Source: Oxytropis ochrocephala (lineage: Eukaryota > Streptophyta > Magnoliopsida > Fabales > Fabaceae). From it: 64,000 nucleotides of DNA. Made by a program: the position numbers and the translations under genes. Shown piece after piece: positions 1 to 11,084 of the stretch (the first letter of the stretch is position 1; each line of letters opens with the position of its first letter). Below the pieces are notes generated by a model. The model saw nothing but the letters and a program-made list of their open reading frames with translations. It searched no databases and had not been told where the DNA came from. Location of the stretch: positions 52,925,760 through 52,989,759 of the forward strand of contig CM037095.1 of assembly GCA_020916435.1 (NCBI GenBank), given 5' to 3'.

Positions 1-2117
1 CTCTCTAATCAAATGAAGCTGTTAGGCGAATCATTATGTCAAAAAATGAAGGTGGGAAATACATCTCAAGCTCACACAAAGTGATGATAATTTCTCTTTG
101 CAATGATGGCAACTTTCTAGGGTCAATCACTCTACTACAAATCGCCTTAAAGAAGTAACAAAGTTTGGTTAGCGTCTGGCGCACTTTCTTAGGCAAAATG
201 GATCGTATACCAATTGGGAGCAAATTCTCCATTAGAACATGACAATCATGGGACTTTAAAGACTTTAACTTAAGGTCTTTCATGGATACAAGGTTTGTAA
301 CATTTGAAGAATACCCCTCTGGAACTTTTACTCCATGAAGAAACTTACAAAACACGGTCTTCTCCTTTTTAGATAGAGTATGAAGTGCAGGAGGTAGATA
401 TGTATGCGTGTACCCTTCTTTATCGGACCCATTCTGGTCTCGACCCCATACTAAGCAAGTCCAACCTCGAGTTGATGGTATCTTTAGTCTTTCTGGCATA
501 TTGAGTAAGGTACCAATGACACTTTCAAAGACATTTTTTCAACATGCATCACATCAATGAAGTGTCTTACATATAATGACTTCGGTATGGCAAGTCAAAG
601 AAAATCGACTTTTTCTTCCACCCCGTTTGGCAACCTCTCCTGCAAATGGCTTCCCAAATTTAATGTTCAAATCTTTCACCTTTTCAAGCAGTTGTTCACC
701 GTCAAAGCCGTAGGAGCTTTACGGGTTTCGGTATTCCATTGAATGCCTTTTTCAAGCGATCGATCTTGATGAGTAGATGGCAAAAATCTCGATGACGGGG
801 TAGATATTCTTCCTACCATGTTCCAACCACATCCAATCGGTGTTATCTTCACATAGGGCATGCACTGCGACCTTTCAGATCTGTGTACCGGATAGATTGC
901 GTATCTTTGGAAAGTCATTAATTATGCCAAAAATCATAGCCCTCAAGTTGAAACTTTCTTCTACGAACCCATCATACACCTCTACTCCTTTCTCCCACAT
1001 TAGCTTCAAGTCTTCAATTAAAGGAGCCAAGTATACATCAATATCATTTTCGGATGCTTGGGCCCAGAAATTAACAAAGACAACATCATATATTTGCGTT
1101 TCATGCAAAGCCATGGAGAGTAAGTTATAAATCGCTAATATCACGGGCCATGTCTTTGTGGGAGCTACTCACGAATACCGTGCGGGTTAAAACCATCGCA
1201 GACAATGCAAGTCGTAGGTTTCTTGGATCCAACCGAAATCGGGATAATCAATATCAAATTTTTCCATTGCGGAGAATCTGTAGGGTGTCGTAACATGCCA
1301 TCTTTAATCCTTTCATCCTCATGCCATGTCAAGTGTTTTGCATCTTGAACTACGGTACATACGTCTAAATCGAGGAATTATGGGAAAATACCACAACACA
1401 CCTTTTTGGAGCAGAATCTTTCTTTTTATACGCGATGCATTACATTTAGGACACGACTTTAAAAATGCATGTTCATTCAGAAATAGAATGCAATCATTGG
1501 GACAAGCGTGTATCTTCTCATAGTTCAAGCCAATGGACCCTAACATTTGTTTTGCATCATACGTCCGAGAAGGAGCACATTATCCTTGGCAACATTTCTT
1601 TCAATAGTGTGAGTAATTCGGTAAAGCTCTTATCCAGTCCATCCGTGGGAAGTTTTCAAGTTATACAACTTTATCACGACCAATAATTTTGTGAATTCAG
1701 TACAACCCTCATACAAGCTGGCGTCTCTGCATCCGTTATCAACTTCTCAAACATTTGAGGGCGGTCATTAAGATCGTCTTCAAAAGCCTTTGCCATCTCT
1801 TCAAATTCATCCCCAACAAGCGTAGGTATTTCGATGTCAACCGGTGCACATCTCTCGATACTATTACCCATATTCGAAGATTCAACTCTTTCCTCACCAT
1901 GCATTATCCAACAAGTGTAAGTTTGATCAATTCCATTACCCTTTAAATGTCCCCCCAACAAATCTGCATTAAGCGATTTTACATAGCAACAACGTAAGCG
2001 AGGACATATCATATTACTAGATCTCCTAAGCGTTGAGCAAATACTGATTCACAAAATAATCCACTCCATCTCTATATTCCTTGGGCGGACGATTGTGGAC
2101 ATCCACTTTCTATCCAT
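1..2117 (-). pseudogene. TNP2-like CACTA transposase, degenerate, C-terminus outside window
   Basis: Conceptual translation starts with MDRKWM at 2117. Pieces follow in the order expected for plant TNP2: a transposase-associated N-terminal domain (DGVDYFVNQYLLNA, CPRLRC, GIDQTYTCWIMHGEE; 2117-1674); an N-terminal transposase segment (NYEKIHACPNDCILF, SCPKCNASR; 1546-1319); the Transposase_21 core (DVYLAPLIEDLKLMWEKGVE, FNLRAM, INDFP; 1144-875); and a DUF4218-like region (LKSHDCHVLMENLLPIGIR, LCELEMYFPPSFFDIM; 499-5). The family cuts and pastes CACTA elements in the nucleus. Frameshifts and stops separate the pieces, so no functional protein is expected. The order and motifs leave little doubt about identity. 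Confidence 0.85.
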
Positions 2118-2829
2118 AATGTCCCAATATCTATAATAAATTCGGATAAGAGAATTTACAATTTTATTGAAGCTAAGACATATTCAATCAACTAGCTAGT
2201 AGTTTCAACTAAACAAATCAAAGACTTTGATGTCTTCTATATAGTCATTAATTCTTCATATAAAATAAACAAAAGAACAAAAAAAAGTACGAACAAGTGG
2301 AAGCAACAACGACAAATATCCAACCGGTGTGAACTCGAACTAGAGCGAACTCTCGAACCAAGACAAACTCGAACAACGATCGCGAAGCTCAGACAAAAAA
2401 ACTCCCAAAACCTAACAAACAATTCGCATATTCGATTTAGGCATATTTGATTTTACTAATATAGATGACACACACTTTGCTTAAAAAAAATCTATCCTTT
2501 GAGAATCAAAATCTCAACAAAACCAAGCAACAAACACATATCAACTAATTTCTCTCCTATCAAACACATTCAACTAATTTTACACATATCAAACACATAC
2601 AAATACATTCAACATATTCCTCTCTTATCAAATATTTTTTTCACACATTCAACATATTCCAATCAAACTACATATTCATCTCCAACCTAACAAAAAACCT
2701 AAAAACAAAAAACAAAATAGAGAACTAACCTTTGAGAGAAGATGAGGACAAGCAATGAGGACTATGGGTGCTAGAGAGGATTGAGACAAGCAATGTGGGT
2801 TTTGGGGTTATTGTGGGTTTGGGGGTTTG

Positions 2830-3030
2830 TGGGTTTGGGGGTTTGTGGGTGGTGCTAGAGAGAGCGAGAGTGAGAGGAGAGTTGAGAGAGGAAGAGCTAA
2901 TGAGAGTGAGGAGAGAGAGAGAGCAGTGAGAGAGAGGCGTGGCGAGAGAGAGAGAGGTTTGTGGGTTTTTCTTTGAGAGTGAGAGGCGAGAGAACGTCTG
3001 CGAGAGAGAGAGAGAGGAGAAGAGAAAGCG
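2830..3030. repeat. Low-complexity GA-rich tract in CACTA-1 leader
   Basis: This stretch is dominated by GAGAGAG and GTGGGTTTGGG runs on the plus strand and lies between the subterminal repeats and the transposase. Overlapping reading frames here give only Ser/Leu/Thr/Pro low-complexity peptides. The second CACTA element has a similar purine-rich tract at the equivalent place (31920-32165). Confidence 0.7.
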
Positions 3031-3087
3031 CGAAGGGAAATGTAAATAAGAGAGAAAGCGAGCGGGCAAATAAAAAAATTAAACCAA

Positions 3088-3404
3088 TACTCAGCGTTTC
3101 TAAAAGCTATTTGAAATATCAAAAACAGCGTGTGTTATGGGCAGCGTTTGTGTGTAAAAGCATTTGAGTATTTCTGGCGTGATGGGTAGCGTTTGGTGTA
3201 AAAAGCTGAGTATGTGTAGAGAAGCGCATGTGAGATGCGCATAGCGTTTGGAAAGAAAGCGAGTATATGGTGAGAAGCATGTGAGATGCGTGGCGTTTTA
3301 AAAAAGCGGCTGGTTATATGGTGAGAAGCATGTGAGATGCGTAGCGTTTTTAAAGAAAGCGCTGGGTAAGGCTCACGCGTTCTACGCGATGGGCAGCGTT
3401 TTTA
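3088..3404. repeat. Subterminal repeats of CACTA-1
   Basis: The motif AGCGTTT (or GGCGTTT) recurs near 3090, 3142, 3188, 3244, 3292, 3343 and 3397, about every 50 bp, accompanied by GTGAGATGCG and AGAAGC. Subterminal motifs of this kind bind the accessory transposition protein in CACTA elements. They lie directly inside the terminus at 3451. Confidence 0.75.
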
Positions 3405-3534
3405 AAAATCTTTAGTTATAAAGCGCCTTTTTAAACAAATGCGGCGTAGTGAATGTAGCATTCCGTTTGGATGAATTGAAAAAAATTTTTAAACTCGATA
3501 TTTTTATTATAAATTGCGGGTAGAAATGGGGTAT

Positions 3535-3665
3535 TCTGATGGCCGTCGGATCGGGCGGAAGGATCTGGCCGTCGGCCTGCTTTGAAGCGATGAAGGCGAG
3601 ATGGGCCCGAAGTGTTGGGCGGCCCGATGCTCCTTTGGGCGCTGCGGCCGGGTCGAGCAGTGGCC
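3535..3665. repeat. Direct repeat upstream of the 4-kb gene, copy 1
   Basis: GTCGGATCGGGCGGAAGGAT and about 110 following bases recur at 5427-5550 with scattered differences (GAAGTGTTGGGC is shared). The two copies flank the gene between them. They could be LTR remnants, or the tail of one gene copy preceding the promoter of the next in a former tandem array. Confidence 0.6.
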
Positions 3666-3855
3666 CCCAGTCGGGGGCAGCGTGAAGCTTCGGCCTCGGC
3701 TTAAGTTGCCTTTTGCCTTTCTTTGAGCCACATGTCACATGGAGATTGAGTGCGCAGAGATTCGTTGTTCGGATTTGTTCGAGGACTCTGTCGGAGGAAG
3801 TTGAATCGGGCGTGACTATCGAATGGCGCCTGCGTGTAGGCGTGAAGAGCGAGCA

Positions 3856-3863
3856 TATAAAAG
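3856..3863 (+). promoter_or_regulatory. TATA box of stand-alone plant-transposon gene
   Basis: TATAAAAG sits in a GC-rich context, about 490 bp before the ATG at 4353. A good splice donor (CAG/GTTAGT, about 4046) lies between them, suggesting a spliced leader. The antisense genes of Tat elements 1 and 2 have a TATA box in the same relative place. Confidence 0.55.
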
Positions 3864-4352
3864 GAGAGAGGGGAGAGGTTCCCATCATTTGCAATTTTGC
3901 GAACGCTTTCTTAGAGAGAGAAAGAGCACAGAATTCTTGAGAGGGGAAGTCCCAGGCCACCGTACGAGTTCATCCCCGCCGTGCGAGTTCAAGCTCTAGT
4001 CGTACCAGGTCCGAGTCACTCGGCGAGTTCACTTCCCTGCATACAGGTTAGTTCCGTGTAACCGTGTAACTTTATTCTATCAATACTTTTAGAGATTAGT
4101 ACCTGTAGAATATCGTAGGGTAGTTGAGCAGAAGCGATCTCTATTTGGGAAGATTTTGAACCGAGGCATGTAAATAGCAAGTCAGAGGGAGAGTGATGTC
4201 GCGGCGTGCCTCCTGTGCGAGATAGTGCGGACGAAGAGTGAAGACGAGAAAAAGCTGCGTGCTGCCGGGAAAACCGGTTCGAGAGAGGCGGATGGCCACG
4301 ATGTTGGCATCGTGGGTTCCGATCGATCCTGCTCAAAACAACTTACCACAAC

Positions 4353-5565
4353 ATGTCGACGAAGTTAAGCTTTTCAGTGCCTAAGTCAGGTTGGGAGAGG
4401 CCGCCGACCCCGAGTTTCGAGGATGACAACGAAGCAACATCTCGCCTTGCTGCTGCCGAGGTAGTCATGGAGAGCCACTCCGGGGCTTCGAGAATGTTTA
4501 TGATTGGGTATCGGCCAGAGATTTGCAAGCTTTTCTGCTTGCGAAAATTAGACAAACTGCAGAGTATTATGAAAGATATTACCTGGACTCACTCGGGGGC
4601 GAGAAATGGAGGATCACCTTGGTGCTGGGGGTTCCGGTATGTAGCGAGCATTGCTACATTGGACATTTCTTCTATGGAGCGGCCCCTTGAAGCCATGAGT
4701 GTCAGGTTGCCGCGAACTCTTTCCAACAACAGTCTTTGAGATACGAGGCGCGCCGTCGCGATTGATGCCGAACTCACTGGGGCTTCTTGAGAGGATTGAA
4801 TTAACAATGAAGTACCTTGAAAGGAGGCCGAGTGCTAAGGTATTCTTTTGCCCTTTTACAGTTACTCGGAAAGCGGAGTCTTGCGCGGGAGGCACGAGAT
4901 ACGAGCATATCGGTTTAAGAACAACCGGACCGATCATATTTCTTACCGTGACGACTCTGGCAGGAACTTCAAAGAAAACTACTTTTTCGTGCAAGCGGTG
5001 AACGAGTGGCCAAGAAATCTATAGCGAGATGGCGGGAGGAGCTCTCTTTGAAACCTCATTTTCCATTGGTGGGCCGAGCTCATTCTATACCAAAGGAGGA
5101 CACGTCATTACTAACTCGACTATTATGTTGGTAGAGTAGCTTAGATGAATATGATAAGGAGTCACTCTCAGTGATAGATGAGTGGGGCAAGAAATTGGCC
5201 AGAAGCGAGAATGTGAAGGTGAATTGTGGCGCAATGTTTGATGCCTTGGCTAAGTCTAAGCAGGAGTTGCACAATTACTTTGAGAAAAGTAGAGCTTGTA
5301 TTTACATCTTTATATTTCCTTGTTGCTGGTAGACCGGGCTAATACTAATGCCGAATTCTTTTCGCTTCTCTGTTTTGCAGATAAAATGGACGATCTGGAT
5401 ACATTTTTTGCTGAGACCGAGCTGGATACAAACGTCGGATCGGGCGGAAGGATCCTAGCCATCGGCCCTGCTGAAGCGATGAAGGGCAGATGGACCGAAG
5501 TGTTGGGCCGGCCCAATGCTCACTGCGGCGCTGTAGCCCGGGTCGGAACATCAAGCAAGAACTAA
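4353..5565 (+). pseudogene. Retrotransposon-associated plant protein (HPN-W-F type domain), sense, broken
   Basis: The first frame opens at ATG 4353 and has an acidic FEDDNEAT segment. Frameshifted pieces then match the antisense genes of Tat elements 1 and 2. At 4747-4868 SRLMPNSLGLLERIELTM and VFFCPFTV align with SQPHPNAWAFVRAFELVC and LQLFFHMFEV of Tat-2. At 4885-5020 SYRDDSGRNFKENYFFVQ corresponds to the SLRS...FRPY...NKFFWVE block. A helical, charged segment follows (5149-5290), then an intron-like acceptor (TCTGTTTTGCAG, about 5371-5382) and a last exon (DKMDDLDTFFAETELD). The domain resembles 'putative plant transposon / gypsy-type transposase' families; its molecular role is unknown. 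It is not intact, having at least one frameshift and in-frame stops. Confidence 0.55.
5427..5550. repeat. Direct repeat downstream, copy 2
   Basis: Second copy of the 3535-3665 sequence. It overlaps the 3' end of the preceding pseudogene, where it is translated as VGSGGRILAIGP. Confidence 0.6.
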
Positions 5566-5570
5566 AGTGC

Positions 5571-6474
5571 ACACATTACATACATACATCAAACTTACAT
5601 AAAAACTCATTAAATGGTTAGAACTTTCCAACTAAGAGAGATTTAGCTCAACATAGACATTGCAAGGTATATATAGACTGAATAGATCATGTTTATATAA
5701 TTGAAATCATAAAAGAGAGACAGCAAGATAGATATTACATGAGTTGAAGCTCTTTGCATGAATTCTCCTAGCAATGCAGTTATATCACTACTCAGCACTT
5801 AGTAAAAACTACTAAATCGAAGTAAGGATGATTTGTCAATTCCTTCCTTTCCTTCTTACAAAATAGAAACTAACTATGTCTATTGAAATTTTGATCTAAC
5901 TTATGGATTGTGATATATCTCCAAGTGAAGAAGTGAGCTCCTTTTGTAGATGAAGTAAACTAGAGGTGCAACCATGTTTACTTTTCAGAAGTTGTTTCAC
6001 AAGTTGAGGCATTCACTAAAGTGTGTAGGGAGGTCCAATGAGAAATGAGCATGTTCACTCAAGTGTGTACAGTCACTATACCACTCAAGTTGTAGGCGCG
6101 GAAATATAAAGTTGCTCTTTCTTTTGGAGACCAATTAAGCATGAGGTCATCAATGCAAGTGGATGTGCAAGTGGATGGCTTCACTCTCTAAGCAATGCAG
6201 ATGCAATGCAGGAGCATTGTGTTAATCCAGTGAAGTAGCATTTGTAGTGCAGGAATAATGCAGGAGCATTGATGCAGAAACATCTGTAAGCTGCACTGAA
6301 CAAACTAATCAAACATACCACAATATATCCAAAATGGCCTATTAACAACTTTAACCATGTTAAACACTCAAGTTATCACATAAAATACTATATAAACTCC
6401 TTATCTTTGCTTGAAAGAGAGCAATTTACTAAGTTTAAACGTATGAATAACTCTATATAAAATAGAGTTATCAA
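5571..6474 (-). mobile_element. Athila-like LTR, minus strand (solo or remnant)
   Basis: Reading the minus strand from 6474, the sequence begins TGATAACTCTATTTTATATA and continues AGAGTTATTCATAC. It is almost identical to the first 33 bases of the Athila LTR at 11085. Further in, TTGTTCAGTGCAGCT and a TGCA-rich stretch also match that LTR loosely; the rest has diverged. The 6474 end is precise. The other end, somewhere near 5571, is uncertain. No primer site or internal coding region adjoins it. Confidence 0.6.
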
Positions 6475-7758
6475 TTGGATCGTTTTATTGCGGATTAGGA
6501 TCTTTGCACCAAAGCAGCTTAGGAGCTCACTTCCTTTCTCCTTCTTCTTCAAATCAGTAGGTAAGGTTCCTACTGATTCTCTCAATTGTCTTATGGTTCT
6601 TAGTAAGCTCTATGGCTGTAGCTTTGTATAATCCTCCATATCATAAAAGAAATATTAGTGTCGTAGTGTAAAACTGTATGTCTAGAAAACTTCTAGTGCA
6701 CTATTTTCAGTCTACAGTCACTATACCAAAATACAATAAAATTCATTAGCCTTTTTGGATTTTGAAAGATTCACTTTATTGTTAGAATATTTGGGACCTA
6801 AGTACGGTTGCTGCGGGAATGGTGGTGAAGACGTTGCTGGTTGTTGATTGTGATTACTATTCTACAAGTTGGGAAAAGATACCATATTCACGGGACTATT
6901 AACATAAAGTATTAATTTAAATATGTGTAGAGTGACCTAAGCTCTACTTAGTAAAAAGTAAGCGATACCTAAAGATCATTTGACTACTCCTCAGAGTAAG
7001 GTTGAGTGAAGTTTAGGCTGTCAAGGACTGATTAACACGTGGGAAAGTTCTATATTGTGATTTAATTGAGTGTGTGATTGATTTTATTGATTGCTTGAGA
7101 TATTTCTATTGAAATTGATTGTGTTTCTGTTTTGTTTGCTTTGATTGTTTAAATGTTAGGAAATGCTTGTGCTGTTATCCATTGAATTGCTAAAATGTCT
7201 TATTCATTGAAACCAAATGGATCTAGAAACAATGAACCTAAATTAACTTTGAAGATAACAAATATCATATGAGAAAAATGATACTCTAACGTGTTTTCTA
7301 AGCGTGCAGGAATCACTCAATTTTTATTAAAAACATTCGTTAAGGAGTATGAGAAGACAAAGTTTCAAGATTATCGTTGGAAAACTTGTCATATGTCAAG
7401 AATAAGACAACATCCAATACTTCTCAACACATGAACCTTGTTCCAGATTTCAAAGTAGCACAACTACCAGAGTGCATGAGTTCAGTGCAAGGCATCTGGA
7501 AAAACAAGCATTTGTTTAGTTCGTGCTACTCAACCCAAGTTTCTAATTCCACTCACTTCACCTGAAAATAAAATGTCATTTATTAAGGATATATTAAACG
7601 ATTATATTAGTTTGACGAATCAAAGGGACAATAGAGAAATAATTAGAAAGAATATCTCACAAAAAGACAACATTTTCTAAGCCGAAGTCTCAAACCCGGT
7701 GCATACTACACATCAAACGGTGATAACAGAGTATGAAAAATCAGAAAAAGTGTACGAC
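6475..7758. other. Unassigned intergenic DNA
   Basis: AT-rich sequence with short reading frames only. I see no domain, terminal repeat or RNA gene. Confidence 0.5.
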
Positions 7759-8190
7759 CTCGTGATGACCTCCTTGTTGTAGAAATTGGCCATTAGCTTG
7801 ATTTTCAATATAGATTCTAGTTAACACTTAAATTTTTGTATTTTTGGTATAAAATGGATGAAAAAGGGGGTAAGGGATATGATGAATTTCGTGGTTTATG
7901 TTATGATGAATTTAGGAACAAGTTTAAAACAAAACAAAACAAGAGAAGAAAATGGATGTTTAGGGGTTTGAGTGACTTACTTCATCTTTCGTTTCTTTAG
8001 GGGTGCCACCTTGGTCTAATCCAATACAAATATAAGCCTATGAGGGTGAGGACCACCACAAGAAACATGGTTTCTTGATAAGATCGGATAATGGTTCAAT
8101 TCAAAACCAAAGAGCAAAAGCTCTCAATTTCACACAAAGTGACTTTTGACTAAAACTCTTGTTATTCACTCATCTACCCTTGGTGCTTAC
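7759..8190 (-). mobile_element. LTR fragment of the short gypsy derivative, unit A
   Basis: Starts at the LTR terminus TGATGACCTCCTTGTTGTAG (plus-strand view) and follows the unit B LTR (from 9480) to about 8190, then loses similarity. A 34-bp piece of the family's polyprotein tail (7964-7997) is inserted. The family's usual primer site is not recognisable on the left flank. Confidence 0.65.
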
Positions 8191-8454
8191 GTACTTTTCA
8201 GAATGCTTGCAGGTACACACCCCAGCGACCCTAACCTCAGAGGATAATTCTAAGCCCTGATCATCCAGACCTCAGGCGACCCTAAGAACAATTATCCCTA
8301 ATCCAAATCCAGCTACCTACCTCAAGTACGAACATAATACAATATAATAATTTGCACAGTTTAGTTTGGTTGCGGGAAAGAAATCGTCATCTGAAACAAA
8401 CCGATAGACAAAAATTAAAGGACTAAAAGTACGTAAACATTTTAGAAATTACTA
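8191..8454. other. Unassigned, possibly degraded LTR
   Basis: GCTTGCAGGTACACACCCC at about 8207 recalls GACTTTGCAGGTACACCCCA in the Tat-2 LTR (about 47943), followed by CAGCGACCC and GATCATCCA. This may be an old Tat-type LTR end. Nothing else is recognisable. Confidence 0.3.
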
Positions 8455-8622
8455 GTAGGATCCCTGCAGGGACTGCCCCGAATGGGGGCCCGTGAGCAAA
8501 GAATTTTTTCCCCGTGGGGATGGGGACGGGGGAGAAAATCCCCCCGCAGGAAAAGTGGGATGGGGATAGGGATCTTATCCCACCTATATGAGACCCTATC
8601 TAGAATATTTTACATAATATTC

Positions 8623-8702
<80 letters not shown>

Positions 8703-8920
8703 GTAATTAATTTTTAGTTTTTTTATACGTGTTTTTAATATAAAAGAAATACTCAATTTTATATTTTTATATTAAAATGTTAAACTTTAGGGGCGGGGAT
8801 GGGAGAAAGCGTGCAGCGGAGTAATGAGATGGGGACGAGAGACAATTTGGGAGGCGGGGACGGGGAGCGGGGGAGTACTCCCCGCACTCTGCCCCGCCCC
8901 ATTGCATGTTTTCCCTAATT
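8455..8920. mobile_element. GC-rich-ended MITE-like repeat with (TA)n core
   Basis: Both ends are very rich in GGGGACGGGG/CCCCGC blocks (8475-8580 and 8790-8905), while the middle is AT-rich and holds a long TA microsatellite. This architecture is typical of a dispersed plant miniature repeat. I could not fix terminal repeats or a target duplication, so the limits are approximate. Confidence 0.45.
8626..8697. repeat. (TA)n microsatellite, about 36 units
   Basis: Nearly uninterrupted TA dinucleotides. The reading frame across it (Ile-Tyr repeats) is not a gene. Confidence 0.95.
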
Positions 8921-9289
8921 ACACCTATGCCTGTTATGATTTAAAACTCAATTTGTAATTAATGGGAATAGCAATTCATTTATTTATATTAATTAAAATT
9001 TGAACAATTGTCTATTCAATGTCCAAAATTGTCAATCATTCTCTTAAACTTAGAGTGGCAAAAAGAAAGAAAGTGTTGTCATACATTCTCTCATCCATTT
9101 TACGGTCATCCCAAATTACATTTTACAAAATACTTTTATTAAGTACAAAAAAAATTGTAATGATAAAAAAACTGAAAAGAATACGAAGAGATGTGAAAAA
9201 AAATACCAAGAGTCGCTTCCAATGAACACAAATATAATAAAAAACACATAAACAACTTGATTCATTTCATTTCCATTCCAGTTCCGTTC
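8921..9289. other. Unassigned AT-rich spacer
   Basis: AT-rich and without recognisable features. It lies between the GC-rich repeat and the truncated protease remnant of unit B. Confidence 0.4.
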
Positions 9290-9409
9290 ATCATGGCAAA
9301 AGCTCTCATTCAAGTCCTCCTTCACGAAATTTACCAACAACTTCCTCACCATGAGAAGTTCACCACTAGGAATTTCTTCTTCACTCATTTTTTCTAAGAA
9401 CTCAAGCAA
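9290..9409 (-). pseudogene. Gypsy protease N-terminal remnant, unit B (truncated)
   Basis: ATG at 9388 begins MSEEEIPSGELLMVRK and continues NFVKED, the lead-in to the retropepsin domain of plant Ty3/gypsy polyproteins. Similarity ends at about residue 35, before the catalytic DGG site. The same ATG and peptide occur in units C (23293) and D (33505), always about 80-95 bp after the primer site, so gag is absent here as in the others. Confidence 0.55.
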
Positions 9410-9460
9410 TAAACATAGTAAACAACACTAGGAATTGCTTGAACAAAGGTCCAATTCAAA

Positions 9461-9479
9461 CCTTGCTCTGGGTACCAAA
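9461..9479 (-). promoter_or_regulatory. tRNA-Met primer-binding site, unit B
   Basis: On the minus strand, TTTGGTACCCAGAGCAAGG directly follows the LTR end. TGGTA-CAGAGC is the plant initiator tRNA-Met primer site with small changes. Confidence 0.75.
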
Positions 9480-10351
9480 TGATGGCCTCCTTGTTGTAGA
9501 AATTGTCTATTAGTTGATTTTCAATATGGATTCTAGTTGACACTTAAATTTTGTATTTTTGGTATAAAATGGATGAAAAATGGGAAAATGAATGTGATGA
9601 ATTACGTGGTTTAGGAACGGGGTTAAAACAAAACAAAAGAAGAGAAGAAAATGGATGTTTGGGTTAGGGGCGTCACCTTGGTCTAATCCAAGACAATGAT
9701 AATCCAATTAGGGTGAGGACTACCACAAGAAACGTAGTTTCTTAATAAGATTGGATAATGGATCAATCCACAACCAAAGAGCAAAAGCAATCAATTTCAC
9801 ACAAAGTGACTTTTGACTAAAATTCTTGTTAATCCATTCAGCTACCCTACACTCCCTATTTGTAGTAAGTGGAGTGCTTGTTGCTACAAAGAAAGAAGAC
9901 CAAAAGTTATTACAAGTTCCTAGCTATGGAATTCAAAATATCCTAGTTGGAATCCTAAACTAGTGTAATAAAATAAATTACAAGCAATTCAAGACTAGGA
10001 GCAGTTGCAAAAACACAACTTAATCAAAATTGCACTCCATAATGCGCCAATAATGAGGTGTTGTAACTCCTTGGTTTTGATTGTCATTCAAGTCCGATAA
10101 CTCCTTGTAACTCTTTGGCTTTGATTATCATTCAAGTCTTGTAACTCCTTGGCTTTGAAGAAACAATTATTGACTCCTTCATCACATATGGAACATGTGC
10201 ATACTTCACAACTTGAAGCGGATTAAACACACTTAAAACAATAAATACTTAGTGCCATGTTTCCAAATATATCCATTGGTGGTCACACGCACTTTTATTC
10301 AATTAAAATAAAATTAAAATTGGACACCAAACCCACGGTAGGGTGTCATCA
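9480..10351 (-). mobile_element. LTR of short gypsy derivative, unit B (872 bp)
   Basis: On the minus strand it runs from TGATGACACCCTACC (10351) to GGAGGCCATCA (9480), with a TG...CA structure. It is preceded by the polyprotein tail and followed by a primer site. It therefore serves as the 3' LTR of the upstream unit and looks like the 5' LTR of the next, as in a head-to-tail concatemer. Confidence 0.8.
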
Positions 10352-11084
10352 TTCTCTCCTTTTTCCAGAGAATTCGACCTTGAATTTCTTACTCCAGTAC
10401 CTTCAGGGTCAAACATAAGTCTATATAATCCATCAAATGTAATTTTCACAATAGGGAAATTTCCAAGTCCATTGGTAGGGTTTGAGTGACTTACTTCATC
10501 TTTCGTTTCTTGGTCATAATTAGTTCTACCAAACTCACAATTTTTTTCCACTCATCAAGAGTAGTATCCTTCATTCACTTTGTTCCCTTTATGTCATAAA
10601 ACAGAAATGTTAGGCAATTGAATAATATTAAATAAATCCCAACATTTGACCATACAAACCAATTTAGAAGAAGATATTAGTATAGTAGTATGCCGTGACT
10701 TCCAAATATTTTTCTCTTTCAATTCAATGGAAGCATTGCATTGTTCTTTTGGAAGCATTCTGCATTTGTCTGCTTGTAAGCTTTTTCATTTTGAATGTCA
10801 TCCACAACCTTCTTGATAACGAAACCATCAAAACCAGAAAAAATTTTAGGATTATAACAAGTTTCAATAGTAACATTTTTATCCTCTAATTCTTTTTCAT
10901 TCATTTCCTCTTTTTTCCACTCTCTATTTCTTTTTCTTTTTTCTTTTTCTTTTTCTTTTTCTTTTTCCTTTTTATTTTCACATTTTTCGCTCGATTCTAT
11001 TTGATCATTTCTTGCCTCACTTGGACTCAGAGAAACCAGTTTGATCCTTTTACCATGATGTACAGAAGAATATTTGTTGTTATG
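10352..11084 (-). pseudogene. Gypsy polyprotein C-terminal tail and Lys/Glu-rich spacer, unit B/C
   Basis: Minus-strand reading gives a spacer with a Lys-Glu repeat (10930-10972), then NVTIETCYNPKIF and VVDDIQNEKAY, then KNCEFGRTNYDQETK and FDGLYRLMFDPEGTG. It ends SRSNSLEKGENDD, overlapping the first bases of the LTR. This resembles the end of a Ty3/gypsy polyprotein. No reverse transcriptase, RNase H or integrase lies between the spacer and the tail. The Athila insertion at 11085 separates this segment from its protease, which resumes at 22889. Confidence 0.65.
10930..10972. repeat. (TTTTTC)n minisatellite encoding (Lys-Glu)n on minus strand
   Basis: Seven or so TTTTTC/TTTTCT units; read on the minus strand, AAAGAA/GAAAAA codes Lys-Glu. 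Confidence 0.8.

Larger units (their letters stand above)
1..3451 (-). mobile_element. CACTA (En/Spm) DNA transposon 1, 5' part
   Basis: Reading on the minus strand, the element starts at 3451 with CACTACGCCGC, the CACTA-type terminus. It then shows about 0.35 kb of subterminal repeats, a pyrimidine-rich leader, and a transposase that runs off the left window edge. The three bases outside the end (AAT, 3452-3454) would be one copy of the expected 3-bp target duplication; the other copy lies outside the window. The transposase is broken, so this copy is not autonomous. The superfamily is clear from both the terminus and the protein. Confidence 0.85.

Noticed and set aside
2725..3122. Two minus-strand frames rich in Ser, Leu, Thr, Pro
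   Set aside because: Low-complexity GA/CT tract in the CACTA leader, open in more than one frame.
8482..8706. 74-codon frame with Ile-Tyr repeat
   Set aside because: Produced by the TA microsatellite.
9461..9479. tRNA gene fragment
   Set aside because: Only the 3' complement of tRNA-Met is present, directly beside an LTR end, so it is a primer-binding site.
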